This document shows positions 19,701-29,865 of a stretch of DNA of 64,000 bases, piece by piece. The position numbers were made by a program, and so were the translations under genes. This stretch comes from Pseudomonas sp. MUP55 (GTDB lineage: Bacteria > Pseudomonadota > Gammaproteobacteria > Pseudomonadales > Pseudomonadaceae), in the NCBI RefSeq assembly GCF_034043515.1, contig NZ_CP138214.1:3658001-3722000 (forward strand), in the 5' to 3' direction. Each line of letters begins with the position of its first letter. The first letter of the stretch is position 1. The notes below the pieces were generated by a model. That model was not told the origin of the DNA, searched no databases, and worked only from the letters and a program-made list of their open reading frames with translations.

Positions 19701-20003
19701 TCGATCCTGGTGGTGAGCTTCTGCCGTGAGCGCCTGGCCGAGCATGGCGATGCGTTGAAAGCCGCGATGGAGGCCGGTTACACACGCTTTCGCCCGGTGT
19801 GCATGACCGCCCTGGCGATGATCATCGGCATGCTGCCCCTGGCGCTTTCCGAGGAGCAGAACGCACCACTGGGCCGCGCGGTGATCGGCGGCCTGATCTT
19901 CGCCACCATCGCCACTTTGTTGTTTGTTCCCGTGGTCTTCAGCCTGGTCCACGGTCGTCACCCTACTCGCGCAACTGCTGGAGAAATGCCCCATGTCGTC
20001 TGA
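16782..20003 (+). CDS. RND-family efflux permease
   Basis: 1073-residue inner-membrane proton-driven exporter of the AcrB/MexB superfamily: large periplasmic loops after TM1 and TM7, and TM4 motif VGILVDDATVTIENI with the Asp pair of the proton relay. In TM10, where AcrB has Lys in AKNAILI, this protein reads ATANSILVV, so the relay Lys is absent. A His-rich hydrophilic insertion lies in the central cytoplasmic loop after TM6 (near residues 490-520, HTPEQGPGHH ... HHEGEQH). ATG 16782 is chosen for GGAGA upstream and the typical amphipathic start MLGLVKTALHKPYTF. First gene of a permease-adaptor-outer-membrane-factor operon; substrate unknown. Confidence 0.88.
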   Translation: MLGLVKTALHKPYTFIVLAIFICIIGPMAALRTPTDVFPDIGIPVVAVVWQYNGLSPDAMAGRVIYTYERSLSTTVNDIEHIESQSLPGMGIVKIFFQPGVDIRTANAQVTAVSQTVLKQMPPGITPPLILNYSASTVPILQMAFSSPSLSEARIRDLVQNNIRLPLSALPGLAMPTPMGGKQRQITLDLDPQALAAKGLSAQDVGNALALQNQIIPVGTAKLGPNEYTILLNNSPKAIDELNDLPIKSVDGAIITIGQVAHVRDGSPPQTNIVRVDGHRAVLMPALKNGSISTLSIIDGIRNMLPRINETLPPSLKTSLLGDASVFVKQSVGSVAQEGIIAALLTSAMILLFLGSWRSTLIIAASIPLAVLSAIALLAVSGQTLNVMTLGGLALAVGILVDDATVTIENINWHLEQGKAVKTAILDGAAQIVGPAFVSLLCICIVFVPMFLLQGIAGYLFRPMALAVIFAMASSFILSRTLVPTLAMFLLKPHTPEQGPGHHPEDQFINHHEGEQHTKPRNAVLQSVLNFQQGFERHFSNIRDTYHGLLTLALGARKRFIIGFLACVLASFVLLPSLGQDFFPATDAGALALHVRLPLGTRIEESAAAFDRIETRIREVIPAQELDTIVDNIGIPLSGIDMAYSSSGTIGPQDGDIQVTLKKDHAPTADYVKKLREALPQSFPGSHFAFLPADISSQILNFGAPAPLDVKISGRNDAENRAYAVELERRLQHVPGIADLRIQQSTGYPSLQVNVDRLRANGLGITEKDVTNSMVASLAGSSQVAPTFWLNPANGVSYSIVAATPQYRLDSLPSLEALPVTGADGQSQILGGVASISRVQSPAVVTHYNIEPTLDLYANVQGRDLGGVARDVQKVLDDTASMRPKGATISLHGQIDALHEAFSGLSFGLLGAVVLIYLLIVVNFQSWADPFVIITALPAALAGIVWMLFLSGTSLSVPALTGAILCMGVATANSILVVSFCRERLAEHGDALKAAMEAGYTRFRPVCMTALAMIIGMLPLALSEEQNAPLGRAVIGGLIFATIATLLFVPVVFSLVHGRHPTRATAGEMPHVV

Positions 20004-21162
20004 TCAAAAACCCTCGCGCAAGCGTCTGATGCTCCTGGGTGTCGGCGGCCTGACCCTGGCCGCCCTGTTGGTCGCCAACGGCTTGCACGCCCGCACGCTG
20101 CATGAACAATCGGTCGCCGCCTGGACGCAAACCGCAGCCATTCCCCAAGTGCTGGTGTTCCAGCCCCAACAGAATGCGGCCGGCGATACGCTGCGCTTGC
20201 CAGCGCACCTGGAGGCCTGGAGCAAAGCGCCGATCCATGCGCGCGTCAGTGGCTACTTGAAAGACTGGAAAGTCGATATCGGCAGCCAGGTCAAGGCCGG
20301 GCAGGTCCTTGCGCAAATCGACAGCCCGGACCTGGACCAGCAACTGGCGCAGACCCATGCCCACCTGATCCAGGAACAGGCCAACGCGCGCCTCGCCGCC
20401 ACCACCGCAACGCGCTGGCAAAACCTGTTGGCCAGCCATTCCGTGTCGCGCCAGGAGGCCGACGAGAAAACCTCGAATGCCGCCGCCGCCAAAGCCAATG
20501 CCGACGCGGCCGCCGCCGACTATGCGCGGCTGTGCGCACTGGAAAGCTATAAGACCATCCGCGCGCCCTTCGCCGGCACCATCACCGCGCGCAACACCGA
20601 CATTGGCCAGTTGATCAAGGCCGACACTGACAGCGATCCGGAACTGTTCAGCATTGCCGACACCCACCAGTTGCGCCTGTACGTGCCGGTGCCACAGAAC
20701 TACGCGGCGGTGATCCACCCCGGCCTCGAAGCCGAGCTGAGCGTGCCTGAGCACCCGGGCGAACACTTCAAGGCGCACCTGATCGGCGACTCCACGGCCA
20801 TTGACCGACGCTCCGGCACCCTGCTCGCGCAATTCGTCGCCGACAACCCGAACGGTGAGCTGCTGCCCGGCGACTACGCCGAAGCCAGCTTGCCGATTCC
20901 GGCCGACACCCACGGCGTGAGCATCCCGGCCAGCGCGTTGATCTTTCGTGCCCAGGGCACCCAGGTCGCGGTGCTGGATGGGCAAAACCATGTGCACCTG
21001 CAAGACATCCATATCGGCCTGGACCTGGGCGAACGCCTGGTGATCGACCAGGGCCTGAAACCCGCCGATCGCATCATCGACAACCCGCCCGACGCCCTGC
21101 GCGAAGGCGACCCGGTGCAACTGGCAGCCGCCACTGGGGGTGCCCATGCACCCAAGGCTTAA
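19993..21162 (+). CDS. RND efflux periplasmic adaptor (membrane fusion protein)
   Basis: 389 residues: short cytoplasmic start, one N-terminal hydrophobic helix (RLMLLGVGGLTLAALLVA), then lipoyl half-motifs (HARVSGYLKDWKVDIGSQVKAG and TIRAPFAGTITARN), an alpha-hairpin between them and a beta-barrel domain. It bridges the permease and the outer-membrane channel. The start overlaps the permease stop by 11 bases, and GGAG precedes the ATG, consistent with coupled translation. Confidence 0.88.
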   Translation: MSSDQKPSRKRLMLLGVGGLTLAALLVANGLHARTLHEQSVAAWTQTAAIPQVLVFQPQQNAAGDTLRLPAHLEAWSKAPIHARVSGYLKDWKVDIGSQVKAGQVLAQIDSPDLDQQLAQTHAHLIQEQANARLAATTATRWQNLLASHSVSRQEADEKTSNAAAAKANADAAAADYARLCALESYKTIRAPFAGTITARNTDIGQLIKADTDSDPELFSIADTHQLRLYVPVPQNYAAVIHPGLEAELSVPEHPGEHFKAHLIGDSTAIDRRSGTLLAQFVADNPNGELLPGDYAEASLPIPADTHGVSIPASALIFRAQGTQVAVLDGQNHVHLQDIHIGLDLGERLVIDQGLKPADRIIDNPPDALREGDPVQLAAATGGAHAPKA

Positions 21163-22564
21163 ACCTGTGGCGGCACTCATGTTGCTGGCGTTGCAAGGGT
21201 GCTCCATGGCGCCCACCTATCAGGTGCCGTCGGTTGACTTGCCGGCGGGTTACCGCGAACAGACCAGCGATGGCCCATGGCACAGCGCGCAACCGTCCGA
21301 TCAACTGGCGCCTCAATGGTGGAAACTCTATAACGACGCGAAGCTCGATGAGCTGCAGCAACACCTGCTCAAGGCCAACCCGGACTTGGCCGCGGCGCTG
21401 GCCCATTTCGATGCCTCCCAGGCGTATGCCAGCCAGTTGCATGCGGGGCTGTTTCCAAAAATCACCGCCAGCGCACAACCGTTGCGCCAGCGCCAGTCGG
21501 ATTCGAAACCGTTGCGCGGCAGCTCGCAGCCGTCGGTGTACAACAGCAACACTGCCAACTTTTCGTTGAGTTACGACCTGGACCTGTGGGGCAAAATTCG
21601 TAACCAGGTCGCAGCCGGCGACGCCCAGGCGCAAGCGTCCGGCGATGACTTGGCGGTGGCGCGCCTGAGCCTGCAGCATCAACTGGCAACGCTGTATGTG
21701 CAACTCAATGGGCTGGATGCCCAAAGCCGGATTCTGAACCGCTCGCTGGACGATTTCAGCCAGGCACTGCAACTCACCCGCAGCCGTTATGAAGGTCAGA
21801 TCGCCTCGGAGCTGGACCTGACCCGTGCACAAAACCAACTGGCCGAGGCCAAGGCGCAGCTGGATGAAGTGCGCGGGCAGCGCAATCTGACCGAGCACGC
21901 CATCGGCGAACTGGTGGGCGTGGCGGCCAGTGATTTCTCACTGCCGCCCACCCCGCAATTGATCGCCTTGCCCGGCATTCCATCACAACTGCCGAGCCAC
22001 CTGCTGCAACGCCGCCCGGACATCGCGGCAGCGGAGCGCCGAGTGTTTGCGGCCAATGCCAACATCGGCGTCGCCAAGGCGGCCTGGTATCCGGACTTCA
22101 GTCTGACCGGGTTGATTGGCGGCCAGACCCAGGGCGTGGGTAACCTGCTTTCGGCGGGCAATCGGTATTGGGCGCTGGGGCCGTTGATGAACGTACCCAT
22201 CTTCGATGGCGGACGCCTGAGTGCCAACGAACGCCAGGCCAAGGCCGAGTTTGAAGAGGCTTCGGCGCAATACCGCAGCCGAGTGTTGAAAGCCGTTCGC
22301 GAGGTGGAAGATAACCTGGCGCAACTGCGCGATTTGCAGCAGCAGGCGCAGGATGAACAAGCGGCGGCGGATGCGGCGCAGCACACCCAGGCCCTGGCGA
22401 TGAACAGCTATCAGGCCGGTGCGGTGAGTTACCTGGATGTGGTGACCGCACAGACGGCGGCATTGCAGGCGCAGCGGACGTTGCAGGCGGTGCAGACAAG
22501 GCAGTTGCAGGCGAGTGTGGGGTTGGTGACAGCGTTGGGGGGTGGCTGGGAACCGGGCGTTTAA
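21146..22564 (+). CDS. RND efflux outer-membrane lipoprotein (NodT/OprM family)
   Basis: 472-residue TolC-like channel: lipoprotein signal MHPRLKPVAALMLLALQGC, two repeated OEP domains with long helices (LDLTRAQNQLAEAKAQLDEV; YRSRVLKAVREVEDNLAQL), and the LLQRRPDIAAAERRV signature. The start overlaps the adaptor end by 17 bases; ATG 21146 is preferred over an upstream GTG at 21140 because GGGGG is well spaced. It closes the operon; a REP pair follows 25 bases on. Confidence 0.88.
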   Translation: MHPRLKPVAALMLLALQGCSMAPTYQVPSVDLPAGYREQTSDGPWHSAQPSDQLAPQWWKLYNDAKLDELQQHLLKANPDLAAALAHFDASQAYASQLHAGLFPKITASAQPLRQRQSDSKPLRGSSQPSVYNSNTANFSLSYDLDLWGKIRNQVAAGDAQAQASGDDLAVARLSLQHQLATLYVQLNGLDAQSRILNRSLDDFSQALQLTRSRYEGQIASELDLTRAQNQLAEAKAQLDEVRGQRNLTEHAIGELVGVAASDFSLPPTPQLIALPGIPSQLPSHLLQRRPDIAAAERRVFAANANIGVAKAAWYPDFSLTGLIGGQTQGVGNLLSAGNRYWALGPLMNVPIFDGGRLSANERQAKAEFEEASAQYRSRVLKAVREVEDNLAQLRDLQQQAQDEQAAADAAQHTQALAMNSYQAGAVSYLDVVTAQTAALQAQRTLQAVQTRQLQASVGLVTALGGGWEPGV

Positions 22565-22588
22565 TACAGTCCGGCAGCGTCAGTTACG

Positions 22589-22691
22589 GCCTCATCGGGA
22601 GCAAGCCCCCTCCCACATTGGTTGTGTGCTAGACACACTTTGCATGAATGCCGCAGAGCCCATGTGGGAGGGGGCTTGCTCCCGATAGCGC
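22589..22691. repeat. REP pair, inverted-then-forward arrangement
   Basis: Left copy GGGAGCAAGCCCCCTCCCACA, right copy TGTGGGAGGGGGCTTGCTCCC: TCCC variant, with the G-rich ends facing inward, opposite to most pairs in the window. It flanks the RAYT on its 5' side. Confidence 0.95.
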
Positions 22692-22781
22692 CCTCCCAGA
22701 CACATCCTGCCAAAAGCCTACCCACCCCCTCACTGCCCCCCCAGCTAGCCTCTGATGACACAATCAGAAAGAGGCCAAGGA

Positions 22782-23240
22782 ATGCCTGACTTACCCGCTT
22801 CACACCGCCTGCGCATCGGTCGGTACAGCGAACCGAACCGCATCTACTTGATTACCACCAATACCCATGAACGCATACGCCTGTTCAGCGATTTCCACCT
22901 CGGCCGCCTGGTCGTCTGGCAATTTCGAATCGCCCAATACCAAGGGCTGGCGAACTCCCTGGCATGGGTGATCATGCCCGACCATTTTCACTGGCTGCTT
23001 GAACTGAAAAAAGGCACGCTGGCAAATCTGATGTGCCAAGTAAAATCCAAAAGCACACGAACCATCAACGGCGCGACCGGCCGCAAAGGCCGGCTCTGGC
23101 AAGAAAGCTTCCACGACCGAGCACTGCGCAAAGAGGACGACCTGGTAAACATGGCCAGGTACGTGGTGGCCAACCCACTGCGAGCGGGCCTGGTCGAGCG
23201 GATTGGCGACTACCCACTGTGGGATGCCATCTGGGTCTGA
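22782..23240 (+). mobile_element. REP-associated tyrosine transposase (RAYT / TnpA-REP)
   Basis: 152-residue Y1-transposase-family protein related to IS200/IS605 TnpA. HUH nuclease motif is PDHFHWLLEL, and the catalytic Tyr is in ARYVVANPLRAGLV near residue 130. The N-terminus RIGRYSEPNRIYLITTNTHER and the LWQESFHDRALR segment are typical of RAYTs. It lies between REP pairs at 22589 and 23276, both of the TCCC variant, which fits the idea that a RAYT recognises and moves its flanking REPs. ATG 22782 is chosen with GAGG 7 bases upstream; an in-frame ATG at 22755 lacks a ribosome site. Confidence 0.93.
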
Positions 23241-23275
23241 CGCCTGGCAGCATTTTCAGAATCAACACAGATCAA

Positions 23276-23371
23276 ATGTGGGAGGGGGCTTGCTCCCGAT
23301 GGCGGTGGGTCAGTCAATAAGTCTGGTGACTGGTACACCGCCATCGGGAGCAAGCCCTCTCCCACATTTTT
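23276..23371. repeat. REP pair downstream of RAYT
   Basis: Forward TGTGGGAGGGGGCTTGCTCCC and inverted GGGAGCAAGCCCTCTCCCACA with GGTCAGTC-type loop sequence between. One mismatch (CTCT for CCCT) in the inverted arm. Confidence 0.95.
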
Positions 23372-23380
23372 AATCACATT

Positions 23381-24664
23381 TCAGGCCGCAAGTTTGCCGC
23401 TGGCAATGGCGGCCGAAGCAGCCAGCATGGCGCGCAACAGCACCGCACACCCCGCCGCCAGATCATCCGGCGCAGCATTCTCGATTTCGTTATGGCTGAT
23501 GCCGCCCTCACACGGCACAAAGATCATGCCCGCAGGCCCCAGCTCGGCAATGAAAATCGCGTCGTGCCCTGCCCCACTGACGATGTCCATGTTCGACAAG
23601 CCCAAGCCATTGGCCGCATCGCGCACGGCGTCGACGCAGCCCTTGTCGAAGTACAGCGGTGGGAAGTCAGCGGTGGGTTCCATTTCGAAACTCAAGCCAT
23701 GCTTGGCACAGGTCTCATCGATCACCTTGCGCACCTGGGCAATCATCGAATCGAGTCGCTCCGGCTCCAGATGACGAAAATCCAGGGTCATGCGCACTTC
23801 GCCGGGAATGACATTGCGCGAACCGGGATACGCCTGCAGGCAGCCCACGGTCCCGCAGGCATGGGGCTGATGCCCCAGTGCCGCCGCATTCACCGCAGCC
23901 ACCACCGCGGCCGCGCCTACCAACGCATCCTTGCGCAGGTGCATCGGTGTAGGCCCCGCGTGTGCCTCAACGCCGCGCAGTTTCAGGTCGAACCACTTCT
24001 GCCCGAGTGCGCCGAGCACCACGCCAATGGTCTTTTTCTCGTCCTCCAGAATCGGCCCTTGTTCGATATGCGCTTCGAAGTAAGCCCCTACCTTGTGCCC
24101 GCTGACCGGGCGAGCGCCCGCATAGCCGATCGCATTCAACGCATCGCCTACGCTCACGCCGTCTGCATCGACCTTGGCCAGGGTATCGGCCAGGCTGAAT
24201 TTTTCGGCGAACACCCCGGACCCCATCATGCAGGGTGGAAAGCGCGAGCCTTCTTCGTTGGTCCACACCACCACTTCCAGCGGCGCCTCGGTTTCAAGCT
24301 TGAGGTCGTTGAGGGTGCGCAGCACTTCCACACCGGCCAGCACGCCGAAGCAACCGTCGAACTTGCCGCCAGTGGGCTGGGTGTCGATATGGCTGCCGGT
24401 CATCACCGGTGGCAGGTCGGGATTGCGCCCCGGGCGTCGGGCGAAGATATTGCCGATGCCATCGACGGTTACCGTGCAACCGGCCTGCTCACACCACTGC
24501 ACGAACAGGTCGCGGGCCTTGCGGTCGAGGTCGGTGAGGGCCAGCCGGCACACCCCGCCTTTGGGGGTGGCGCCGAGCTTGGCCAGGTCCATCAGCGACT
24601 GCCACAAACGGTCGCGGTTGATGTGCTGATGGGTCGATTGCAGAACGTCGAGGGCAGCGTTCAT
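23381..24664 (-). CDS. N-carbamoyl-beta-alanine amidohydrolase (beta-ureidopropionase type, M20 family)
   Basis: 427-residue Zn-dependent hydrolase of the M20/HyuC family that releases beta-alanine, CO2 and ammonia, the last step of reductive pyrimidine breakdown. Metal ligands are visible in GSHIDTQPTGGKFDG, TNEEGSRFPP, EAHIEQGP and SGAGHDAIF; the substrate loop AGPTPMHLRKDALVGAA is typical. GAGGAG precedes the ATG at 24664. Neighbouring genes for dihydropyrimidine dehydrogenase and dihydropyrimidinase support this substrate over N-carbamoyl amino acids. Confidence 0.9.
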   Translation of the reverse strand: MNAALDVLQSTHQHINRDRLWQSLMDLAKLGATPKGGVCRLALTDLDRKARDLFVQWCEQAGCTVTVDGIGNIFARRPGRNPDLPPVMTGSHIDTQPTGGKFDGCFGVLAGVEVLRTLNDLKLETEAPLEVVVWTNEEGSRFPPCMMGSGVFAEKFSLADTLAKVDADGVSVGDALNAIGYAGARPVSGHKVGAYFEAHIEQGPILEDEKKTIGVVLGALGQKWFDLKLRGVEAHAGPTPMHLRKDALVGAAAVVAAVNAAALGHQPHACGTVGCLQAYPGSRNVIPGEVRMTLDFRHLEPERLDSMIAQVRKVIDETCAKHGLSFEMEPTADFPPLYFDKGCVDAVRDAANGLGLSNMDIVSGAGHDAIFIAELGPAGMIFVPCEGGISHNEIENAAPDDLAAGCAVLLRAMLAASAAIASGKLAA

Positions 24665-24710
24665 GGAGATCTCCTCAGGCTGAGTTTTTCTTAAGATTGG
24701 GACACGGTCC

Positions 24711-24804
24711 AATGTGGGAGGGGGCTTGCCCCCGATAGCGGTGGATCAGTCAATGATGCTGTGATTGAGATACCGCAATCGGGGGCAAGCCCCCTCCCAC
24801 ATTG
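24711..24804. repeat. REP pair between carbamoylase and NCS1 genes
   Basis: TGTGGGAGGGGGCTTGCCCCC forward and GGGGGCAAGCCCCCTCCCACA inverted, with a GATCAGTC ... GATTGAGAT loop. Arms are perfect complements over 21 bases. Confidence 0.95.
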
Positions 24805-24823
24805 GGTTCGCATTCCACTTACG

Positions 24824-26311
24824 CTACAGCGCAGATTTCGCCGGTATCGGGGTGATTGCGCGCCTGGCATTCAAACCGTAATACAACACCCCGCCCAGCG
24901 CCGAACCGGTAAACCAGCCGTAGCTGTAGAACCAGCTGAACGCATCGCTGCCCAGCGACAGCAAGGTCAGCGCCACGGGCACGCCAAACGCGATGAACCC
25001 ACTCCAGTTCCAGGCCGGGTACACGTCGTCACGGTAGAGCCCCGCCAGATCCAGCTGCTGTTTGCGGGTAATGAAGTAGTCCACCACCATGATCCCGGCA
25101 ATCGGCCCCAGCAGGCTGGAGTAGCCGAGCAACCAGTTGGAATACACCGTCTCCAGGCTGACATCGGAAACGATCAGCCCGAGTTTTTTCAGCAACTCAT
25201 GGGCCATCAACGCCAACCCCACCAACCCGGTCAGCATCACGGCCTTGGTGCGGTTGATCAGCTTGGGCGCAAGGTTCTGGAAGTCGTTGGTCGGCGAGAC
25301 AATGTTCGCCGCCGTATTGGTCGACAAGGTGGCAATGATGATCAGCGCCATGGCGATGGCGACCCACACCGGGCTCTGGATATGGCCGATCAGGCTGACC
25401 GGGTCGGACACGCTGACGCCCACCAGTTTCACCGAAGCGGCCGTCATGATCACCCCCAGGGAGGCGAACAGGAACATGGTCAGCGGCAGGCCGAAAATCT
25501 GCCCGAGGATCTGGTCTTTCTGGCTTCTGGCGTAGCGGCTGAAGTCCGGAATATTCAACGACAAGGTCGCCCAAAAACCCACCATCGCCGTCAGGCCGGC
25601 CATGAAGTAACCGGTGAGGCTCGCCCCTTCGGGACGCTTGGGCGGGATCGCCATCAGTTCACTGATCGACACATTCGGCATCGCCCACACCAGCAAGCCG
25701 ATGCCCACCGCGACCAGCAACGGCGCCGACAGGGTTTCCAGACGCTTGATCGACTCGGCGCCGCGCAGCACCACCCACAGGTTGAGGGTCCAGAACAGCA
25801 TGAAACCAATCACCTCACCGGTGCCGCCGAGGGATTTCCAGCCCTCGAAAATCGAGCCGAGAAACAGGTGAATCGCCAACCCGCCGAACAGGGTTTGAAT
25901 ACCAAACCAGCCGCACGCCACCAGCGCCCGAATCAGACACGGCACGTTGGAACCGAGGATGCCGAAGGATGAGCGCAACAGCACTGGAAACGGAATGCCG
26001 TACTTGGTACCGGGAAACGCATTGAGGGTCAGGGGAATGAGCACCACGATGTTGGCCAGCAGAATCGCCATCAGCGCCTCGCCCACCGACAACCCGAAGT
26101 AGGCGGTGAGCACACCGCCCAGGGTGTAGGTCGGCACGCAGATCGACATGCCGACCCACAGCGCGGTGATATGCCAGGTGTTCCAGGTACGTTCGTGCAC
26201 CTTGGTCGGTGCCATGTCGTGGTTGTAGCGAGGGCTGTCGAGGACGTCGGGGCCGGCGTCGAGTTCGTACAGGCCGTTACGCTCAATGACTTGCGATCTG
26301 TTCTGTTGCAT
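24824..26311 (-). CDS. NCS1-family nucleobase/pyrimidine transporter
   Basis: 495-residue inner-membrane symporter with about 12 hydrophobic segments. Typical NCS1 features are WNTWHITALWVGMSICVPTY near TM1, GIPFPVLLRSSFGILGSNVP, and NIPDFSRYARSQKDQILGQ. Lying between two enzymes of uracil/thymine breakdown, it probably imports uracil, thymine, dihydropyrimidines or hydantoin-like compounds with Na+ or H+. It is transcribed with the carbamoylase on the minus strand, divergent from dihydropyrimidinase. Confidence 0.9.
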   Translation of the reverse strand: MQQNRSQVIERNGLYELDAGPDVLDSPRYNHDMAPTKVHERTWNTWHITALWVGMSICVPTYTLGGVLTAYFGLSVGEALMAILLANIVVLIPLTLNAFPGTKYGIPFPVLLRSSFGILGSNVPCLIRALVACGWFGIQTLFGGLAIHLFLGSIFEGWKSLGGTGEVIGFMLFWTLNLWVVLRGAESIKRLETLSAPLLVAVGIGLLVWAMPNVSISELMAIPPKRPEGASLTGYFMAGLTAMVGFWATLSLNIPDFSRYARSQKDQILGQIFGLPLTMFLFASLGVIMTAASVKLVGVSVSDPVSLIGHIQSPVWVAIAMALIIIATLSTNTAANIVSPTNDFQNLAPKLINRTKAVMLTGLVGLALMAHELLKKLGLIVSDVSLETVYSNWLLGYSSLLGPIAGIMVVDYFITRKQQLDLAGLYRDDVYPAWNWSGFIAFGVPVALTLLSLGSDAFSWFYSYGWFTGSALGGVLYYGLNARRAITPIPAKSAL

Positions 26312-26730
26312 GGCCGCTCCACGGTTTTTTTAAAATTATTGTTGCTCACCTGCCCAGTTAAGGCAGGCGGCCGGAGTACCTCGTTTACAACATGACATCT
26401 CAGGCCCGGCCAGCCGCCACTGCACTCAATAACCGTGCCGACCAGCACTTCCCGACCCACACTGCATCTATAACTGGCTGATGTTTATCAGCTTTATCTC
26501 ATTGACCGATTGTGTCTTCGAAACTTGTCGGGCGGCTCACGCGCGGTAGCACGCAAGTTGTACGAACCCGAAGGACTCAATCTGGTGCGACACAATTATT
26601 TTTATTTCCCGACGCCGTCAAGCGCCGTCTCTCAACCGGCTGATTTGCAATAAGAAATGTTGCTCAAATCGGCAACCTGTCAAGTGCGTCAAAATGGTGT
26701 TTGGCTGCTTCATTTTGGTGAATTACGTTT

Positions 26731-26759
26731 TTTATCAATGTAAATCAGATAGTTATAAT
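26731..26759 (+). promoter_or_regulatory. Candidate promoter of dihydropyrimidinase
   Basis: A perfect TATAAT (26754-26759) is preceded by TTTATC after a 17-base spacer. The weak -35 suggests dependence on an activator. Confidence 0.45.
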
Positions 26760-26815
26760 GGTTATAAGCTTAATAAAAATATTCTTGCCCAATCTAAAAA
26801 CTCGGGCTAGTTTCT

Positions 26816-28353
<1,538 letters not shown>

Positions 28354-28354
28354 G

Positions 28355-28438
28355 ACCGCTATCGGGGGCAAGCCCCCTCCCACACTTTGATTTGTGAACA
28401 CATTCAAGTGTGGGAGGGGGCTTGCTCCCGATGAGGCC
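28355..28438. repeat. REP pair, inverted-then-forward
   Basis: GGGGGCAAGCCCCCTCCCACA then TGTGGGAGGGGGCTTGCTCCC; the arms belong to different sub-variants (CCCC versus TCCC). It begins 2 bases after the dihydropyrimidinase stop and sits between it and preT. Confidence 0.93.
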
Positions 28439-28497
28439 AGTACAGGCAACAAGATGCCCGCTTAGAGGCAATCCAGAAAAACCGTGAGGCCACCACC

Positions 28498-29865
28498 GTG
28501 ATCCAGACCCTGACCCACCTTCCCCACCCCCGCGACGACGAGGCGACCCTCGCCAGCCATTTCACCGACCTGGCGCCGCCCCTCAACGCCCGCCAGGCGC
28601 AACTGGAAGCCTCGCGCTGCCTGTATTGCTACGACGCGCCCTGCGTCAACGCGTGCCCCAGCGACATCGATATCCCGTCGTTCATCCGCAACATCCACAC
28701 CGAAAACGTCCAGGGCGCGGCGCAGACAATCCTCTCGGCCAATATCCTCGGCGGCAGCTGCGCACGGGTATGTCCCACCGAGATCCTGTGTCAGCAGGCC
28801 TGCGTGCGGAACAACGCCGAAGAGTGCGCCCCGGTGCTGATCGGCCTGCTGCAACGCTACGCGGTGGACAACGCCCACTTCAGCCAACACCCCTTCCAGC
28901 GTGCGGCGCTCACCGGCAAACGCATCGCCGTGGTCGGTGCCGGGCCGGCGGGCCTGGCCTGCGCTCACCGCGCGGCGCTGCACGGCCATGACGTGGTGAT
29001 CTTCGAAGCGCGGGAAAAAGCCGGCGGCTTGAACGAATACGGGATCGCCAAGTACAAGCTGGTGGATGACTTCGCCCAGAAGGAACTGGATTTCCTGCTG
29101 CAGATCGGCGGCATCGACATCCGTCACGGCCAGCGCCTGGGTGACAACCTCACCCTCAGCGAACTGCATTCCCAATTCGATGCGGTGTTCCTCGGCCTCG
29201 GCCTGGCCGCCAGCAAACACCTGGGTCTGCCCAACGAGGACGCCCCCGGCCTGCTCGCCGCCACCGACTACATCCGCGAACTGCGCCAGGCCGATGACCT
29301 CACCCAACTGCCGCTGGCCGACCGTTGCATCGTGCTCGGCGCCGGCAACACCGCCATCGACATGGCCGTGCAAATGGCCCGCCTCGGTGCGCGGGACGTG
29401 AACCTGGTGTACCGCCGTGGCCTGGCCGACATGGGCGCGACCCAGCATGAGCAGGACATCGCCAAGGCAAATCAGGTACGCCTGCTCACCTGGGCCCAAC
29501 CGGAGCACGTGTTGCTCGATGATCAAGGGCACGTACGCGGTATGCGATTTGCCCGCACCCGCATGGAGAACGGTCGCCTGCACCCCACCGGAGAAACCTT
29601 CGAGCTGGCCGCAGACGCCATTTTCAAGGCCATCGGCCAGGGCTTTGCCAGCGAAGCGCTGCACGACCCGCTGGCCCAGCAACTGCACCGCGTGGGCGAA
29701 CGCATCTTCGTCGACGAACATCTGCGCACCAGCATTCCCGGGGTGTATGCCGGCGGTGACTGCGTCAGCCTCGGCCAGGACCTTACCGTGCAGGCCGTGC
29801 AACACGGCAAACTGGCCGCCGAGGCCATGCACGCCCAACTCATGCTCAATGTGGAGGCCGCGTAA
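28498..29865 (+). CDS. preT: NAD-dependent dihydropyrimidine dehydrogenase subunit PreT
   Basis: 455-residue flavoprotein subunit that takes electrons from or gives them to NAD(P)H and passes them to PreA for reduction of uracil/thymine. N-terminal 4Fe-4S dicluster region (CLYCYDAPCVNACPS ... GGSCARVCPTEILCQQAC), then two dinucleotide-binding folds (VVGAGPAGLACAHRAALHGH and VLGAGNTAIDMAVQMARLG) and the C-terminal FAD motif VYAGGDCVSLGQDLTVQAV. The GTG at 28498 is used, with GAGG upstream. Stop and preA start overlap in TAATG. Confidence 0.94.
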   Translation: MIQTLTHLPHPRDDEATLASHFTDLAPPLNARQAQLEASRCLYCYDAPCVNACPSDIDIPSFIRNIHTENVQGAAQTILSANILGGSCARVCPTEILCQQACVRNNAEECAPVLIGLLQRYAVDNAHFSQHPFQRAALTGKRIAVVGAGPAGLACAHRAALHGHDVVIFEAREKAGGLNEYGIAKYKLVDDFAQKELDFLLQIGGIDIRHGQRLGDNLTLSELHSQFDAVFLGLGLAASKHLGLPNEDAPGLLAATDYIRELRQADDLTQLPLADRCIVLGAGNTAIDMAVQMARLGARDVNLVYRRGLADMGATQHEQDIAKANQVRLLTWAQPEHVLLDDQGHVRGMRFARTRMENGRLHPTGETFELAADAIFKAIGQGFASEALHDPLAQQLHRVGERIFVDEHLRTSIPGVYAGGDCVSLGQDLTVQAVQHGKLAAEAMHAQLMLNVEAA

